A stretch of DNA of 64,000 bases from Colwellia sp. (GCA_022969175.1 JALJPB010000014.1:1-64000); one strand, 5' to 3'. Numbered from the stretch's first letter, positions 28,099-37,693 are shown. Program-made: numbers and translations. Notes: a model not told the origin generated them from the letters alone.

Positions 28099-29301
28099 TT
28101 AGGCAATTAATATCGCAGTATATTCTTTTACTTTACTCGATGGTAATTGTTGGTTACTACCGGTTACTTTCAGAACGTTAATAGCGGTACCGCTATTAAA
28201 AGCTAAAAATTTATCGAGTATTGGTTTTAAATCAACAATGAATTCATCCGCTTTTTCTGTCTCTAAATGAAGGTTTATAATATTTAAAACCCCAGACTTT
28301 CTGTCCATTTTTACATCCATACGACCTGCGAAAGTATTACCCCATAGAAGTGGCAGGCTAAAATAGCCTACTTTTCTTTTATCTGCGGGTACATAACATT
28401 CAATTTGATAATCATAGTTGAACAGCGCTTTAATTCTTTTACGTTGTATCAGTAGGTTGTCAAAAGGTGAAAGTATTTTTACTTTTTTTCTCGAGATTTT
28501 TTTCTTTAGGAGATTATCAATGGCAGGTAGGGCAAAATAAATTTGATCATTAACCGTCAGGGTAATTAATAAACCCTGTTCAACCATTTGCAGGCAATAC
28601 TTTTTAACTGGTGCTTTAAGGCCTTTTAGCAAATAAGTGATTTGTTCAGCGGTACCAATGGCATTGGCATTTAAATAGTTAATGGCTAAATGTTGAAAAT
28701 ACTCTGCTTCACTGGGGACGTTAGTGTCGATATTGGCGGGTAATACTCGTTCAGTAAGATCATAAACTTTTTGAAAGCCTTGTCTTTTTACCGCCATGAG
28801 TTTGCCCTCCATAAATAGCTGCTCAAGCGCCTTTTTTGCCGGTTTCCAATCCCACCAACCGGTTTTTGTTTTTCTAGGGTCTTTAAAGTCTTTTGCACGT
28901 AGCGGTCCATCAGCCTTAATGCGGTCTAAAACGGCTGCCATGTCTTTTTTATCGACATTGAACCAATGGTATTCACCTTTGGCAAAGGCATTTTTTCTTG
29001 GCAGACTAAATCTGTAATCAGCCATGGGCAGATATGCCGCTGCATGTGACCAATATTCAAAAATTTGTTTATCTTCTAACAGCTGCTCTATATGAATAGC
29101 TTGGTAGTTCGCTGCACGATTCCAAATACTATGATGATGAGCCCGCTCGACCACAGAAATAGAATCTATTTGCACATAGTTAAGTGCTTTTATCGCTTTA
29201 TAGCTAGCGTCTTTACCCTTGCCTAATTTGTGTTCGTTATGAATACCTTGGCTTAATAAAATTGCTTTTTGTGCTTCTGGTAAACTCAGTGAATTTGTCA
29301 T
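28099..29301 (-). CDS. YcaQ/AlkZ-like winged-helix DNA glycosylase
   Basis: 400 residues of the HTH_42 (formerly DUF1006) family, whose studied members (Streptomyces AlkZ, E. coli YcaQ/AlkX) unhook DNA interstrand crosslinks and excise bulky alkylated bases. The catalytic QID motif is present in YVQIDSISVVERAHHHSIW near residue 48-66, as is the following conserved HAAAYLPM block. The C-terminal region carries FDNLLIQRKR and GYFSLPLLWG. It is a lone gene convergent with the isomerase on its left. Confidence 0.87.
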   Translation of the reverse strand: MTNSLSLPEAQKAILLSQGIHNEHKLGKGKDASYKAIKALNYVQIDSISVVERAHHHSIWNRAANYQAIHIEQLLEDKQIFEYWSHAAAYLPMADYRFSLPRKNAFAKGEYHWFNVDKKDMAAVLDRIKADGPLRAKDFKDPRKTKTGWWDWKPAKKALEQLFMEGKLMAVKRQGFQKVYDLTERVLPANIDTNVPSEAEYFQHLAINYLNANAIGTAEQITYLLKGLKAPVKKYCLQMVEQGLLITLTVNDQIYFALPAIDNLLKKKISRKKVKILSPFDNLLIQRKRIKALFNYDYQIECYVPADKRKVGYFSLPLLWGNTFAGRMDVKMDRKSGVLNIINLHLETEKADEFIVDLKPILDKFLAFNSGTAINVLKVTGSNQQLPSSKVKEYTAILIA

Positions 29302-29382
29302 GTAATATTGGCGTTTGATAAACGTGGGCAGCTAAGGTAGTTGCTACTTTAAACGTAAATAGCATAAAAATCTTTAATAAAC

Positions 29383-29413
29383 CCTGAACTAATTGTTAGT
29401 CAATTAGTTCAGG
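29383..29413 (-). terminator. Hairpin downstream of ahpF
   Basis: A perfect 13-bp inverted repeat (CCTGAACTAATTG / CAATTAGTTCAGG, 5-base loop) sits 26 bases beyond the ahpF stop codon, followed on the minus strand by T-rich sequence. It is the likely end of the ahp transcript. Confidence 0.75.
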
Positions 29414-29438
29414 TTGATGTTGTGAATTGTTCTAGGGA

Positions 29439-31004
29439 CTAGCTTTCTCTAATAATATAGTCAAATGCTGAAAGTGATGCTTTTGCTCCTTCCCCCATGG
29501 CAATGACAATTTGTTTATAAGGCACAGTAGTAACATCACCGGCGGCAAATATGCCTGGTTCTGTTGTTTGGCACTTTTCATCAATGATTATTTCACCATG
29601 CTGAGTTCTTTCCACTACGCCGTTTAAAAAATTACTGTTGGGTATTAGGCCTATCTGGACAAAAATACCGGATAAACTTTGCTGTTTTAATTCGCCGGTA
29701 TCTCTATCTTCATAAGCAATAGCGACAACTTTACCATTTTCAGCAATCACTTCTTTAGTGGCCACATTTTTGATAATGGTGATTTTTTCATGGGCTTCGG
29801 CTTTATCAACTAATATCTTATCGGCTTTTAATTCAGTTAAAAATTCAAATACCGTGACATGATTAACCATACCAGCTAAATCTAGCGCCGCTTCAATACC
29901 TGAATTACCACCACCAACAACAGCGACATCTTTACCTTTGAAAAAGGGTCCATCACAATGTGGGCAATACGCGACTCCCGAGCCAATGTTTTCTTTTTCG
30001 CCGGGAACGCCTAACTCACGCCATTTTGCCCCAGTTGCGATAATAACCGTTTTCGATTCAATGATTTCACCACTGGAAAGATGCAGTTTTTTCGGCGAGT
30101 TATCATTAGGGTAACCCTTTTCTATTTTATCGACCCGTAAAAACTCTTTAATGGTAATGTCGTAATCGTTTAAGTGCGCCTGCATATTACTTGTTAGCTC
30201 TGCGCCGGTAGTTTTTGGTACTGAAATTAAGTTTTCAATACCAACGGTATCTTTAACTTGGCCGCCAATACGGTCGGCAATCAGTGTAACGTTTAAGCCT
30301 TTACGTGCAGCATAAATAGCAGAAGCTATACCTGCTGGGCCGGCGCCAATCACTGTAATATCTTGCAATGGTAATTGTTCAGTTGCATCGCCAGCAACAA
30401 TATAGGGGAAGCGCTCGATAAGTTTATCAATGAGTTGTGCGGTATCTATTTTACCATTGGCAAATAACTCACCATTTAAGTAAACACTGGGCACACCTTG
30501 AATATTACGCTCATCAATTAGAGCTTGGAATAAGCCGCCATCAATCATTTCAGTGCTTATGTTTTCATTTAATAGCGCAAACTGATTTAACGATTGCACC
30601 ACGTCAGGACAGTTATGACAGCTTAACGAAATGAATACTTCAAAGTGAAGTTCTTCTATTATTTTTTGCACCATGTTAGTTAGCGTGCTATCGAGTTTAA
30701 GTTCAGTACCCGATGATTGCAAAATCGCTAAAATGAGTGAGTTAAATTCATGGCCACTAGGTATGCCTGAAAAGTGAATACCATTATTCTTACCATCTAC
30801 CGCTAAATAAAAGCTAATTGGGCTACGTAAATTGTCATCTCGTTCAATTAAAGTTAAGTTTTCAGACACTGAACATATCTGTTGTAAAAAATCTTTTAAT
30901 TCAGCGCGTTTTTCATGGTCACCCGTCTGTAAAACAAGTGAAACCTTGTTGGTCATTTTTTCGGTGTAAGTTTTCAATGCATTTAAAATGTCGTTATTCA
31001 ACAT
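29439..31004 (-). CDS. ahpF: Alkyl hydroperoxide reductase subunit F
   Basis: An NADH-dependent flavoprotein that reduces AhpC. Its 521 residues equal the length of E. coli AhpF. The N-terminal tandem thioredoxin-fold domain carries the CxxC LSCHNCPD (~residue 129-132); the C-terminal thioredoxin-reductase part has the FAD motif GAGPAGIASAIYA, the redox CxxC YCPHCDGPF, the NADH motif GGGNSGIEAA and the closing AAGDVTTVPYKQI. It lies downstream of ahpC in the same direction with a partial terminator in between, which would give more AhpC than AhpF. Confidence 0.97.
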   Translation of the reverse strand: MLNNDILNALKTYTEKMTNKVSLVLQTGDHEKRAELKDFLQQICSVSENLTLIERDDNLRSPISFYLAVDGKNNGIHFSGIPSGHEFNSLILAILQSSGTELKLDSTLTNMVQKIIEELHFEVFISLSCHNCPDVVQSLNQFALLNENISTEMIDGGLFQALIDERNIQGVPSVYLNGELFANGKIDTAQLIDKLIERFPYIVAGDATEQLPLQDITVIGAGPAGIASAIYAARKGLNVTLIADRIGGQVKDTVGIENLISVPKTTGAELTSNMQAHLNDYDITIKEFLRVDKIEKGYPNDNSPKKLHLSSGEIIESKTVIIATGAKWRELGVPGEKENIGSGVAYCPHCDGPFFKGKDVAVVGGGNSGIEAALDLAGMVNHVTVFEFLTELKADKILVDKAEAHEKITIIKNVATKEVIAENGKVVAIAYEDRDTGELKQQSLSGIFVQIGLIPNSNFLNGVVERTQHGEIIIDEKCQTTEPGIFAAGDVTTVPYKQIVIAMGEGAKASLSAFDYIIRES

Positions 31005-31068
31005 GGGATTACCTTATTGTTGTGATTACTTTAGGGTTAGCCTGATCAAGTAATCTGACTGAGTGATT

Positions 31069-31100
31069 AAAAAGGCGGAGTGGGGGAGCCACTTCCGCCA
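31069..31100 (-). terminator. Leaky terminator between ahpC and ahpF
   Basis: On the minus strand GGCGGAAGTGG pairs with CCACTCCGCC (one bulged A), followed by TTTTT. It lies ~30 bases after the ahpC stop and ~65 before ahpF. It is well placed to reduce ahpF expression relative to ahpC. Confidence 0.78.
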
Positions 31101-31129
31101 ATAGAAGTGTGTATTACTAAAGCCGATGC

Positions 31130-31693
31130 TTATATTTTACCAACTAAGTCTAAGCTTGGTGTTAGTGTTGCTTCACCTTGCTCCCAAGCGGCAGGACATA
31201 CTTCACCATCGTTTTCGCGAACATATTGTGCTGCTTTAACGTTACGCACCATATCTTTAGCGCTTCGACCAATGCCACCGGCATGAATGTGAGCTACTTG
31301 AATGATACCGTCTGGGTCGACCAAGAAAGTACCACGGTGTGCCATGTGATCTTCTTCAATCATTACATCAAAGCCGCGGGTAATGTTGCCGGTTTGGTCA
31401 CCTAACATTGGATATTTAATTTTGCCAATAGCGTCTGATGAGTCGTGCCATGCTTTATGTGAGAAGTGGGTATCTGTTGATACTGCATAAACTTCAACAC
31501 CTAGTTTTTGTAACTCTTCATATTGATTGGCCATGTCTTCTAATTCGGTTGGACAAACAAAAGTAAAGTCTGCTGGGTAGAATAAAAATATGCCCCATTT
31601 ACCTTTGACACTTTCAGATGTTACTTCAACAAACTCGCCGTTATGGAATGCTTGTGCGTTAAATTCTGGGATTGCTTTGCCTATTTGAGCCAT
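31130..31693 (-). CDS. ahpC: Alkyl hydroperoxide reductase subunit C (2-Cys peroxiredoxin)
   Basis: The 187-residue typical 2-Cys peroxiredoxin that reduces H2O2, organic peroxides and peroxynitrite. The peroxidatic C47 is in FTFVCPTE and the resolving Cys in GEVCPAAW near residue 168; both match E. coli AhpC in position and length. AGGAA precedes the ATG. It is divergent from oxyR, and the shared 315-base region should contain the OxyR control site. Confidence 0.97.
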   Translation of the reverse strand: MAQIGKAIPEFNAQAFHNGEFVEVTSESVKGKWGIFLFYPADFTFVCPTELEDMANQYEELQKLGVEVYAVSTDTHFSHKAWHDSSDAIGKIKYPMLGDQTGNITRGFDVMIEEDHMAHRGTFLVDPDGIIQVAHIHAGGIGRSAKDMVRNVKAAQYVRENDGEVCPAAWEQGEATLTPSLDLVGKI

Positions 31694-31831
31694 GAGTATT
31701 TCCTCGTTTGTTTAAAATAGAATTAAAATTAAATTCTTTGTTTTACTTGGTTTAAAAAGCTTGTTTGCTTTCGATGTGGCTATAGTAGATTGAAGTGCGT
31801 GATTAATAAATTTGATTAAATTGATTTTAAT

Positions 31832-31848
31832 GTTCTAAAAAATAGAAC
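31832..31848. promoter_or_regulatory. Palindrome in the ahpC-oxyR intergenic region
   Basis: The 315 bases between ahpC and oxyR hold no gene. The clearest element is GTTCTA-N5-TAGAAC, a perfect 6-bp dyad ~140 bases upstream of the ahpC start. AT-rich blocks (ATTAATAAATTTGATTAAATTGATT) lie beside it. It is a candidate regulatory site, but it does not fit the E. coli OxyR consensus well, so the assignment to OxyR is a guess. Confidence 0.4.
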
Positions 31849-32008
31849 TACAAAGGGGTAATGGATAAACATAATTGGCGGAGCTAACTGATGCAGTTAA
31901 TTGACTGAACTCAATATTAAAAACCGTTAGTTAATAGTTTCATGATGACTAATTAGATAATACTGATTAAAATAGAATTTATGTTCACTTAAATTTATCG
32001 TTAGCAAG

Positions 32009-32917
32009 ATGATCTCAATAAAACAACTGCACTACGCATTAGCGATTGAAAAAACCTTACACTTTAAAAAAGCGGCAGAGGCGTGCAATGTCTCACAATC
32101 TGCTTTAAGTACAGCAATAAATGAACTTGAGAAGCAGTTAGGCGTTATTATATTTGAGCGTAATAACAAACAAGTATTAGTGACAAATACTGGCCAGCAA
32201 ATACTCGATAAGGCCAAAAAGGTAAAGTTAGAATTGGATGAGTTGCTACAGATCTCTCAAATCAACAAACAGCCTTTTGCTAGCCCAATGACCATCGGTG
32301 TTATTCCAACCGTTGGCCCCTACCTTTTACCTAAAGTATTGCCTGAAGTCAGAAAGCAGTATCCTAGTTTTAAGTTGAAAATTATTGAAGATCAATCTCA
32401 TGTCTTAGTTGAAAAGGTGAGAGTTGGCGAGATTGATGCCGCTATTCTTGCTTTACCTTATCCAATAGCAGGCTTGATGAATTTCGACTTTTGGCAAGAA
32501 GATTTTTACTGGGTATGTCATAAAGATGAATGCCCAACCAAAGTTGAAGAAATTACCAGTGAAGAGCTCGCTATTGAAAAGTTGATGTTATTAAAAGATG
32601 GTCATTGTTTAAAGGAACATGCATTAGCCGCTTGCCAATTACAAAATAATAAACAAGAGTCGGATTTTGATTCAGCCAGTTTGCATACCTTAATTCAAAT
32701 GGTTGCAGGAAAGCTAGGTACAACACTGGTACCACAAATGGCATTAGATCAATTGATATATAATGAATCAGAACTTAGAGCTATTCATTTAAATGAACCT
32801 GGCCCCCATAGAACCCTTGCTTTAATCATCAGACCTAACTACGTAAGAACCAACGAGTTGACAATACTAAAGGATATTTTTACCCAACAACTGACCAAAA
32901 AATGCCGTGTTAACTAA
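32009..32917 (+). CDS. oxyR: Peroxide-sensing LysR-family activator OxyR
   Basis: 302 residues. The N-terminal LysR helix-turn-helix (KKAAEACNVSQSALSTAI) is followed by a ligand-domain scaffold with the redox cysteines C200 (KDGHCLKEHA) and C209 (AACQ), nine residues apart as in E. coli C199/C208. Oxidation forms a disulfide that activates peroxide-defence genes. It is divergent from ahpC, the normal arrangement for direct regulation. Confidence 0.95.
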   Translation: MISIKQLHYALAIEKTLHFKKAAEACNVSQSALSTAINELEKQLGVIIFERNNKQVLVTNTGQQILDKAKKVKLELDELLQISQINKQPFASPMTIGVIPTVGPYLLPKVLPEVRKQYPSFKLKIIEDQSHVLVEKVRVGEIDAAILALPYPIAGLMNFDFWQEDFYWVCHKDECPTKVEEITSEELAIEKLMLLKDGHCLKEHALAACQLQNNKQESDFDSASLHTLIQMVAGKLGTTLVPQMALDQLIYNESELRAIHLNEPGPHRTLALIIRPNYVRTNELTILKDIFTQQLTKKCRVN

Positions 32918-33093
32918 TTAAAAGTAATTAAAGCTAATCAAAACCAATTCAAAAGATATAGAAAATATTCTATTACTGAACAGCTAGTTTAGTTTTATAG
33001 AACATCATTATTGATTTTTACGGTTTTACTGAATCTTTAGAATGTACAACAATAGCTGCATCTTAATTATTTCAACTAAACAAGGTGATCAAA

Positions 33094-33225
33094 ATGAAAT
33101 CAATCTTCAATAAGTTAAAATCAATTTTTAACTTAAACCAAAACCAAAGCCAAAACACAGAAGAGCAAGTTAGCTGTAATTATTCAGATAACTATTATGG
33201 AGACCAATATTGTCAACCTAAGTAG
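33094..33225 (+). CDS. Small Gln/Asn-rich protein (43 aa)
   Basis: A short reading frame from ATG 33094 to TAG 33223-33225, with a good AAGGTG site seven bases upstream. It encodes MKSIFNKLKSIFNLNQNQSQ followed by an acidic/polar tail with two cysteines and several tyrosines (NYYGDQYC). The first 14 residues form an amphipathic repeat (KSIFN twice). It lies between oxyR and a serine hydrolase gene with ~100 bases free on the right. No function is known; existence is supported by the ribosome-binding site and biased composition only. Confidence 0.55.
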   Translation: MKSIFNKLKSIFNLNQNQSQNTEEQVSCNYSDNYYGDQYCQPK

Positions 33226-33322
33226 TAGTTTTTGTGGCAGTTTTTGTAGTTGTTATTTGCATGTTACACTCAAGTCACATCATTCATTGTTTACCTAGGT
33301 TTATTGTCAAAATCGAGTAAAA

Positions 33323-34366
33323 ATGAAAAACAGCATCAAACTAATAATGAGAGTGGTTGCGGCGATTTCAGCAGTTACTTGTATCTATATTTTCGCACCC
33401 TGGCAGGCGGCGGTGTATTATTTTTATCCATTGCATTCGACCGTTCAGGAGCAGGTTGATGATACTGTTAATCAAGGTTTAGATGGCATCATAGTGTATG
33501 TTCAACAGCAAGGACAAAAAGCAGAGTATTATGCCAGCGGTTGGCATAACAGAGATAAAAAAATACCTGCACAGCCGAAGGCACTCTTCAAAATTGCTAG
33601 CATTGGAAAATTATATAATGCCTCAGCAGTAGCAAAACTTGTGGCGAGTGGCAGCCTGTCACTGGATAAAACACTTGCTGACTATTTACCCTCATTGGTT
33701 GGGCGCATCGAGTATGCTGATCAAATTACCTTACGACTGATGGTGCAGCACCGAAGTGGCATACCAAATTACACAGATCATGATGACTTTTCTTGGTCAG
33801 AGCCCAACGGGGATGTCTTAGCAATGGTTTTAGATACTGCAGCAGACTTTAAACCAGGCAGTGATTACAATTATTCTAATACCAATTACCTGCTGCTTAC
33901 TCGAATAATGGCTAAAGTCCTCGGCTACGATCATACCCAATATATTAAAGATGAAATATTAACGCCCCTTGGCCTGAAGCGAACCTTTTTCTCGGTAAAT
34001 GATATTGATTTAGAGCAGCTGATGAGTGGCTATTACCTAGGATATGACCAAGACTTTAAAGAGCTTAATCAAGGGTATATTGCGACCGCTGAAGATGTTG
34101 GGATTTTTCTCAGAGCCCTAAATGACGGTACATTGTTTACTGATGAAGAGCAGGAGATATACTCGTCAATTTATCAGTATGAGCATACCGGCTGGGTATT
34201 AGGTTATTATAGTATAGCGCGCTATCACAAAGATATTGATACGGTTGTCATCCAATTTGTTAATACCGTCGGTGGCAATACATTAACGCTCACTGACGTA
34301 ATTTATAACCGAATTATGCAAATTATACGCAAGCGAGATGAAAAACGTGAGGTAGAAAGTAGTTAA
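33323..34366 (+). CDS. Serine hydrolase of the beta-lactamase (class C/DD-peptidase) fold
   Basis: 347 residues with an N-terminal membrane/signal segment (~1-32). The SxxK motif SIGK (in FKIASIGKLYNAS), the YSN motif in NYNYSNTNYLL and a C-terminal HTG (YEHTGWVLGYY) give the catalytic set of penicillin-binding-protein-like esterases and peptidases. It is probably periplasmic and may act on peptidoglycan peptides or small esters. It is not evidence of antibiotic resistance. The gene for a membrane AraC regulator follows after ~108 bases. Confidence 0.87.
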   Translation: MKNSIKLIMRVVAAISAVTCIYIFAPWQAAVYYFYPLHSTVQEQVDDTVNQGLDGIIVYVQQQGQKAEYYASGWHNRDKKIPAQPKALFKIASIGKLYNASAVAKLVASGSLSLDKTLADYLPSLVGRIEYADQITLRLMVQHRSGIPNYTDHDDFSWSEPNGDVLAMVLDTAADFKPGSDYNYSNTNYLLLTRIMAKVLGYDHTQYIKDEILTPLGLKRTFFSVNDIDLEQLMSGYYLGYDQDFKELNQGYIATAEDVGIFLRALNDGTLFTDEEQEIYSSIYQYEHTGWVLGYYSIARYHKDIDTVVIQFVNTVGGNTLTLTDVIYNRIMQIIRKRDEKREVESS

Positions 34367-34474
34367 ATCCTGATGATAAAGATAGTAACAATTTAATTGA
34401 GTTATGTTCAGTGTTACCACTTTACTCGAAAATGCTGAACGGATAGAGTATTGGTTAGTTTTTTAATCAGGTGA

Positions 34475-35542
34475 ATGCAGTCGGTGCAGATAAACAGCGA
34501 AATTCTCTTTTTTCTTAGTGCTATTGGTGCATTTAACGGCTTACTTTTAGCTTTATATTTTTTTATAGCCAAACCTAGTTCACTTGCTAAGCGGTTCCTT
34601 GCGCTAATGTTATTAATGATTAGCATCAGAATTCTCAAATCTGTGTGGTTCTTTTTTCATCCTGAGGTCACTAAAACATTTCTTCAAGTTGGCTTGTCAG
34701 CTTGTTTTCTGATTGGTCCATTCTTGTATTTTTATTGCCTCAGTGCCACTAATAAAATGACTCAAGTAGTTATTCCTTGGCAAGCCCATCTCTCAGCATT
34801 ATTACTGCTAACGATTGGCTTTAATGTTTTGTACCCCTATCAAGATTATCTCTGGCTTTGGCAAAACCGTGTCTACTCGATCGTTAATTATATTTGGTTA
34901 TTTTATAGTGTCTTATCAGTGAAAGTTATTTGGCATAAATTCAGACAACTTTTTGATGACAAAGTAAAACGTTCAAATGATGATATTTTGTTGATTAGTG
35001 TTTTTAGTGGTAACGCAATTATTTGGTTTGCCTACTTTTCCTCTTCTTATACCTCTTACATTGTTGGTGCGATATCGTTTTCATTTGTTTTTTACTTAGT
35101 CTGTTTACTGTTGATCTTTCGCTGGCGAGAACAACAGGCACAACTAGGTAAAAAATACCAACTGAAGAAAATTTCGCAGAGCCAAGTACAATCTTTGCAA
35201 GAAAACCTTGAACAATTAATGACTCAACAAGAGCTCTTTAGAGATGCAAATCTTACCCAACCTCAAGTCGCTAAAAAGCTCGAGGTTTCAGTGCCTTTGT
35301 TATCTCAGATGCTTAATGACAATCTTAATAAATCCTTTTCTGTTTACATTAACGAGCATCGAATTTCTGCCGCTAAAGAACTACTGCGCTCTAATAAACC
35401 AATGAAAATGGATGACATTTCCGAGCAATGTGGCTTTAACTCTCAATCAACTTTCTATAGTGCGTTTAAGAAGGTCGAGAACTCTACACCGGCAAAATTT
35501 CGTCGCCAATTTTCCTCAAGTACTTCCGAAATTATAAATTAG
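34475..35542 (+). CDS. Membrane-embedded AraC-family transcriptional regulator
   Basis: 355 residues: seven or so transmembrane helices in the first ~215 residues, then a cytoplasmic linker and an AraC-type double helix-turn-helix (~250-350; TQPQVAKKLEVSVPLLSQML and MDDISEQCGFNSQSTFYSAFKK). This fusion is a one-component sensor for a signal in the membrane or periplasm. It sits between a periplasmic serine hydrolase and an exported DJ-1-like protein, all in one direction, so these are its likely targets (inferred). Confidence 0.88.
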   Translation: MQSVQINSEILFFLSAIGAFNGLLLALYFFIAKPSSLAKRFLALMLLMISIRILKSVWFFFHPEVTKTFLQVGLSACFLIGPFLYFYCLSATNKMTQVVIPWQAHLSALLLLTIGFNVLYPYQDYLWLWQNRVYSIVNYIWLFYSVLSVKVIWHKFRQLFDDKVKRSNDDILLISVFSGNAIIWFAYFSSSYTSYIVGAISFSFVFYLVCLLLIFRWREQQAQLGKKYQLKKISQSQVQSLQENLEQLMTQQELFRDANLTQPQVAKKLEVSVPLLSQMLNDNLNKSFSVYINEHRISAAKELLRSNKPMKMDDISEQCGFNSQSTFYSAFKKVENSTPAKFRRQFSSSTSEIIN

Positions 35543-35622
35543 GAGATCGAATTTATAATTCACTGATGTGTTTTTATTACTAACGGTTTAAATTTTTCTT
35601 AATCAATTTATTGGAGAGAAAA

Positions 35623-36747
35623 ATGAAAACACTATCACTGACGATTAGCTTTATTCTGTTGCTTATTAGCAGCTCGTTCGCATTGGCTACAACGGCAAAC
35701 GAACAAGTTGAAGAAGTACTAATGAATTACATTAATGGCACTTCTTATAGTCACACGGCACAAATTGAAAAAGCTTTTCATCCGCAAGCAAACTTATTAT
35801 TAGAAAAGAAAGATACCCCATTTTGGCGAGTACCAATCAAGGAATACATCTCTTGGTTTTCTGATAAAAAGCCTGGAGAATTTACTGGTCGTATTGGCGA
35901 AATACTATCGATTGATGTTGATGGTAAAGTTGCCAGCGCGAAGGTAGAAATATTTTTTCCGAAAAGAAAAATTCGCTATGTAGATATGTTCCTATTAAAA
36001 AATATTTCGGGACAATGGCAAATTATAAGTAAAACTGCCGCTAGAACTGAAGCAATCAATCACGGTAAACGCATTTTATTTATCGTTTCAAATGCCCATT
36101 TTCATGGCAAATCAAAAAAAGCCGCTGGAGTAAGCTTCTCAGAGATAATTAAAGCGCATCAAGCATTTAAACTTGCGGGTTATACCGTCGACTTTGTTAG
36201 TCCAAAAGGTGGCGTGATCCCATTGTCTTATATCAATACCTCTGATCCATTGCACAAAGAGTATATTTATAACCCTGATTTTATGTATGCACTGGCTAAT
36301 ACCAAGTCACCGTCTGAAATAGACCCCTCAAAATATCGTGCTGTGTACTATGTTGGTGGTAGCAATGCCATGTATGGTGTGGCTGAAAATGACGCTATTC
36401 AGCATATTTCAATGACTATTTATGAAGAGCACAATGGCATTATTTCTTCAGTTTGCCATGGCACCGCCGGTATTGTTAATTTAAAAACCAAGGATGGAAA
36501 GTATCTTGTTGAAGGTAAAAGAATTACCGGTTACCCAGAAGCGTATGAGAGAAAAGATGCCGATTATTTCAAACAGTTTCCTTTCTTGATTCAAGCAACA
36601 ATCGAACAACACAAGGGGAGTTTCCACTATGCGGCTCGTAATAATCCTCATGTTGAAGTAGATGGTCGTATTATTACCGGTCAAAACCATTTATCTTCTA
36701 GCTTAGTTGCTAAACGTATTATTGAAGTATTAGCTAAGCAAAACTAA
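35623..36747 (+). CDS. Exported NTF2-like/DJ-1-PfpI fusion protein
   Basis: 374 residues: signal peptide (first ~24), a SnoaL/lumazine-binding-like cone domain (~25-145; VEEVLMNYINGTSYSH, GQWQIISKTAAR) and a DJ-1/PfpI domain (~150-374) with the nucleophile Cys in SSVCHGTAGIV. DJ-1 relatives include glyoxalase III, amidases and chaperone-like proteins; the exported location and fusion leave the substrate open. Start ATG 35623 has GGAGAG seven bases upstream. A perfect hairpin (36770-36797) follows. Confidence 0.87.
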   Translation: MKTLSLTISFILLLISSSFALATTANEQVEEVLMNYINGTSYSHTAQIEKAFHPQANLLLEKKDTPFWRVPIKEYISWFSDKKPGEFTGRIGEILSIDVDGKVASAKVEIFFPKRKIRYVDMFLLKNISGQWQIISKTAARTEAINHGKRILFIVSNAHFHGKSKKAAGVSFSEIIKAHQAFKLAGYTVDFVSPKGGVIPLSYINTSDPLHKEYIYNPDFMYALANTKSPSEIDPSKYRAVYYVGGSNAMYGVAENDAIQHISMTIYEEHNGIISSVCHGTAGIVNLKTKDGKYLVEGKRITGYPEAYERKDADYFKQFPFLIQATIEQHKGSFHYAARNNPHVEVDGRIITGQNHLSSSLVAKRIIEVLAKQN

Positions 36748-36769
36748 ATCACTGATAACGTTCACATCA

Positions 36770-36797
36770 CGTTTGCAGAGAATTATCTCTGCAAACG
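36770..36797. terminator. Hairpin between convergent genes
   Basis: CGTTTGCAGAG and CTCTGCAAACG form a perfect 11-bp stem with a 6-base loop between the DJ-1-like gene and the convergent phzF-like gene. No T run follows, so its termination strength is uncertain. Confidence 0.6.
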
Positions 36798-36850
36798 AAT
36801 GTGCATTAAACGCCACTACAGACAAAAACCATCTAATAAAAAAATATCAG

Positions 36851-37693
36851 CTAATCAGATAATATTACTGCGGTACCAGAGACTTTTATGCCGCCAACTT
36901 TCTCAATAGAAAGATGTAACTTACTTGGTCTTCCCATTATCTCGCCTTGTAAAATAAGTATTTCCTTTGGCGCATCAATTATTTTCGTTTCTCGTAAATA
37001 ACCGCCTAATGCAACTGCAGCAGCGCCTGTTGCTGAATCCTCGACTACACCACCAACCGGAAATGGATTTCGTGAATGAATAATGTCATCGTTTTCACGC
37101 CAAATTAATTGTAGTGTGGTGAGATTATCCTCTAACATTATTTTTTTAAGTGCTTGGAAGTCGTAACTTAAGTTATCTAAAAGCTGTTTTGATTTTACTG
37201 CTAAGACTAAGTGCCAATTTCCGCCAAATGCACGTGCTGGCGGAATGTTCATATCTAAATCATCCAAACTCCAGCCAAGTGTTGCAAGAGCACTTATAAG
37301 CAAGGTTTGTGATGGCAATTCAAATTTAGGCTCTACTGAGGTTAGTGCAGCCTGAATTTCGTTGTTATGCTCGCTGACTTCCACGGGAATTGTCCCTATT
37401 GCTGTTTCAAACTGATAGGTGCCGATACCTTCTTTTTTACCCAAAGCAACACCACTTGCTATCGTAGCGTGCCCACAAAATGGTACTTCAGCTTCTGGAC
37501 TGTAATAACGTACGGTTCTTTTTCTTCCGGAATTAGGCGCAATAAATGCGGTTTCTGAATAGCCAACTTCAGCTGCAATTCGTTGCATTTCACTCGGCTC
37601 TGGTAACGACTGACCCGTCCACACACCTGCTGGATTGCCACCTTGTGGGTTAGAGGTAAATGCAGCTAACCTTTCTAATGTATGCGAATTCAT
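36851..37693 (-). CDS. PhzF-family isomerase/epimerase-like protein
   Basis: 280 residues with the two-lobed PhzF/diaminopimelate-epimerase-like fold: FTSNPQGGNPAGV at the N-terminus, the catalytic-region Glu in GYSETAFI, CGHATIASG and a C-terminal DSATGAAAVALGGYL. Family members isomerise small molecules such as phenazine precursors; most paralogues, like this one, have unknown substrates. AAAGGA precedes ATG 37693; the 12-codon longer frame lacks this support. It is divergent from a LysR gene that probably regulates it. Confidence 0.9.
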   Translation of the reverse strand: MNSHTLERLAAFTSNPQGGNPAGVWTGQSLPEPSEMQRIAAEVGYSETAFIAPNSGRKRTVRYYSPEAEVPFCGHATIASGVALGKKEGIGTYQFETAIGTIPVEVSEHNNEIQAALTSVEPKFELPSQTLLISALATLGWSLDDLDMNIPPARAFGGNWHLVLAVKSKQLLDNLSYDFQALKKIMLEDNLTTLQLIWRENDDIIHSRNPFPVGGVVEDSATGAAAVALGGYLRETKIIDAPKEILILQGEIMGRPSKLHLSIEKVGGIKVSGTAVILSD

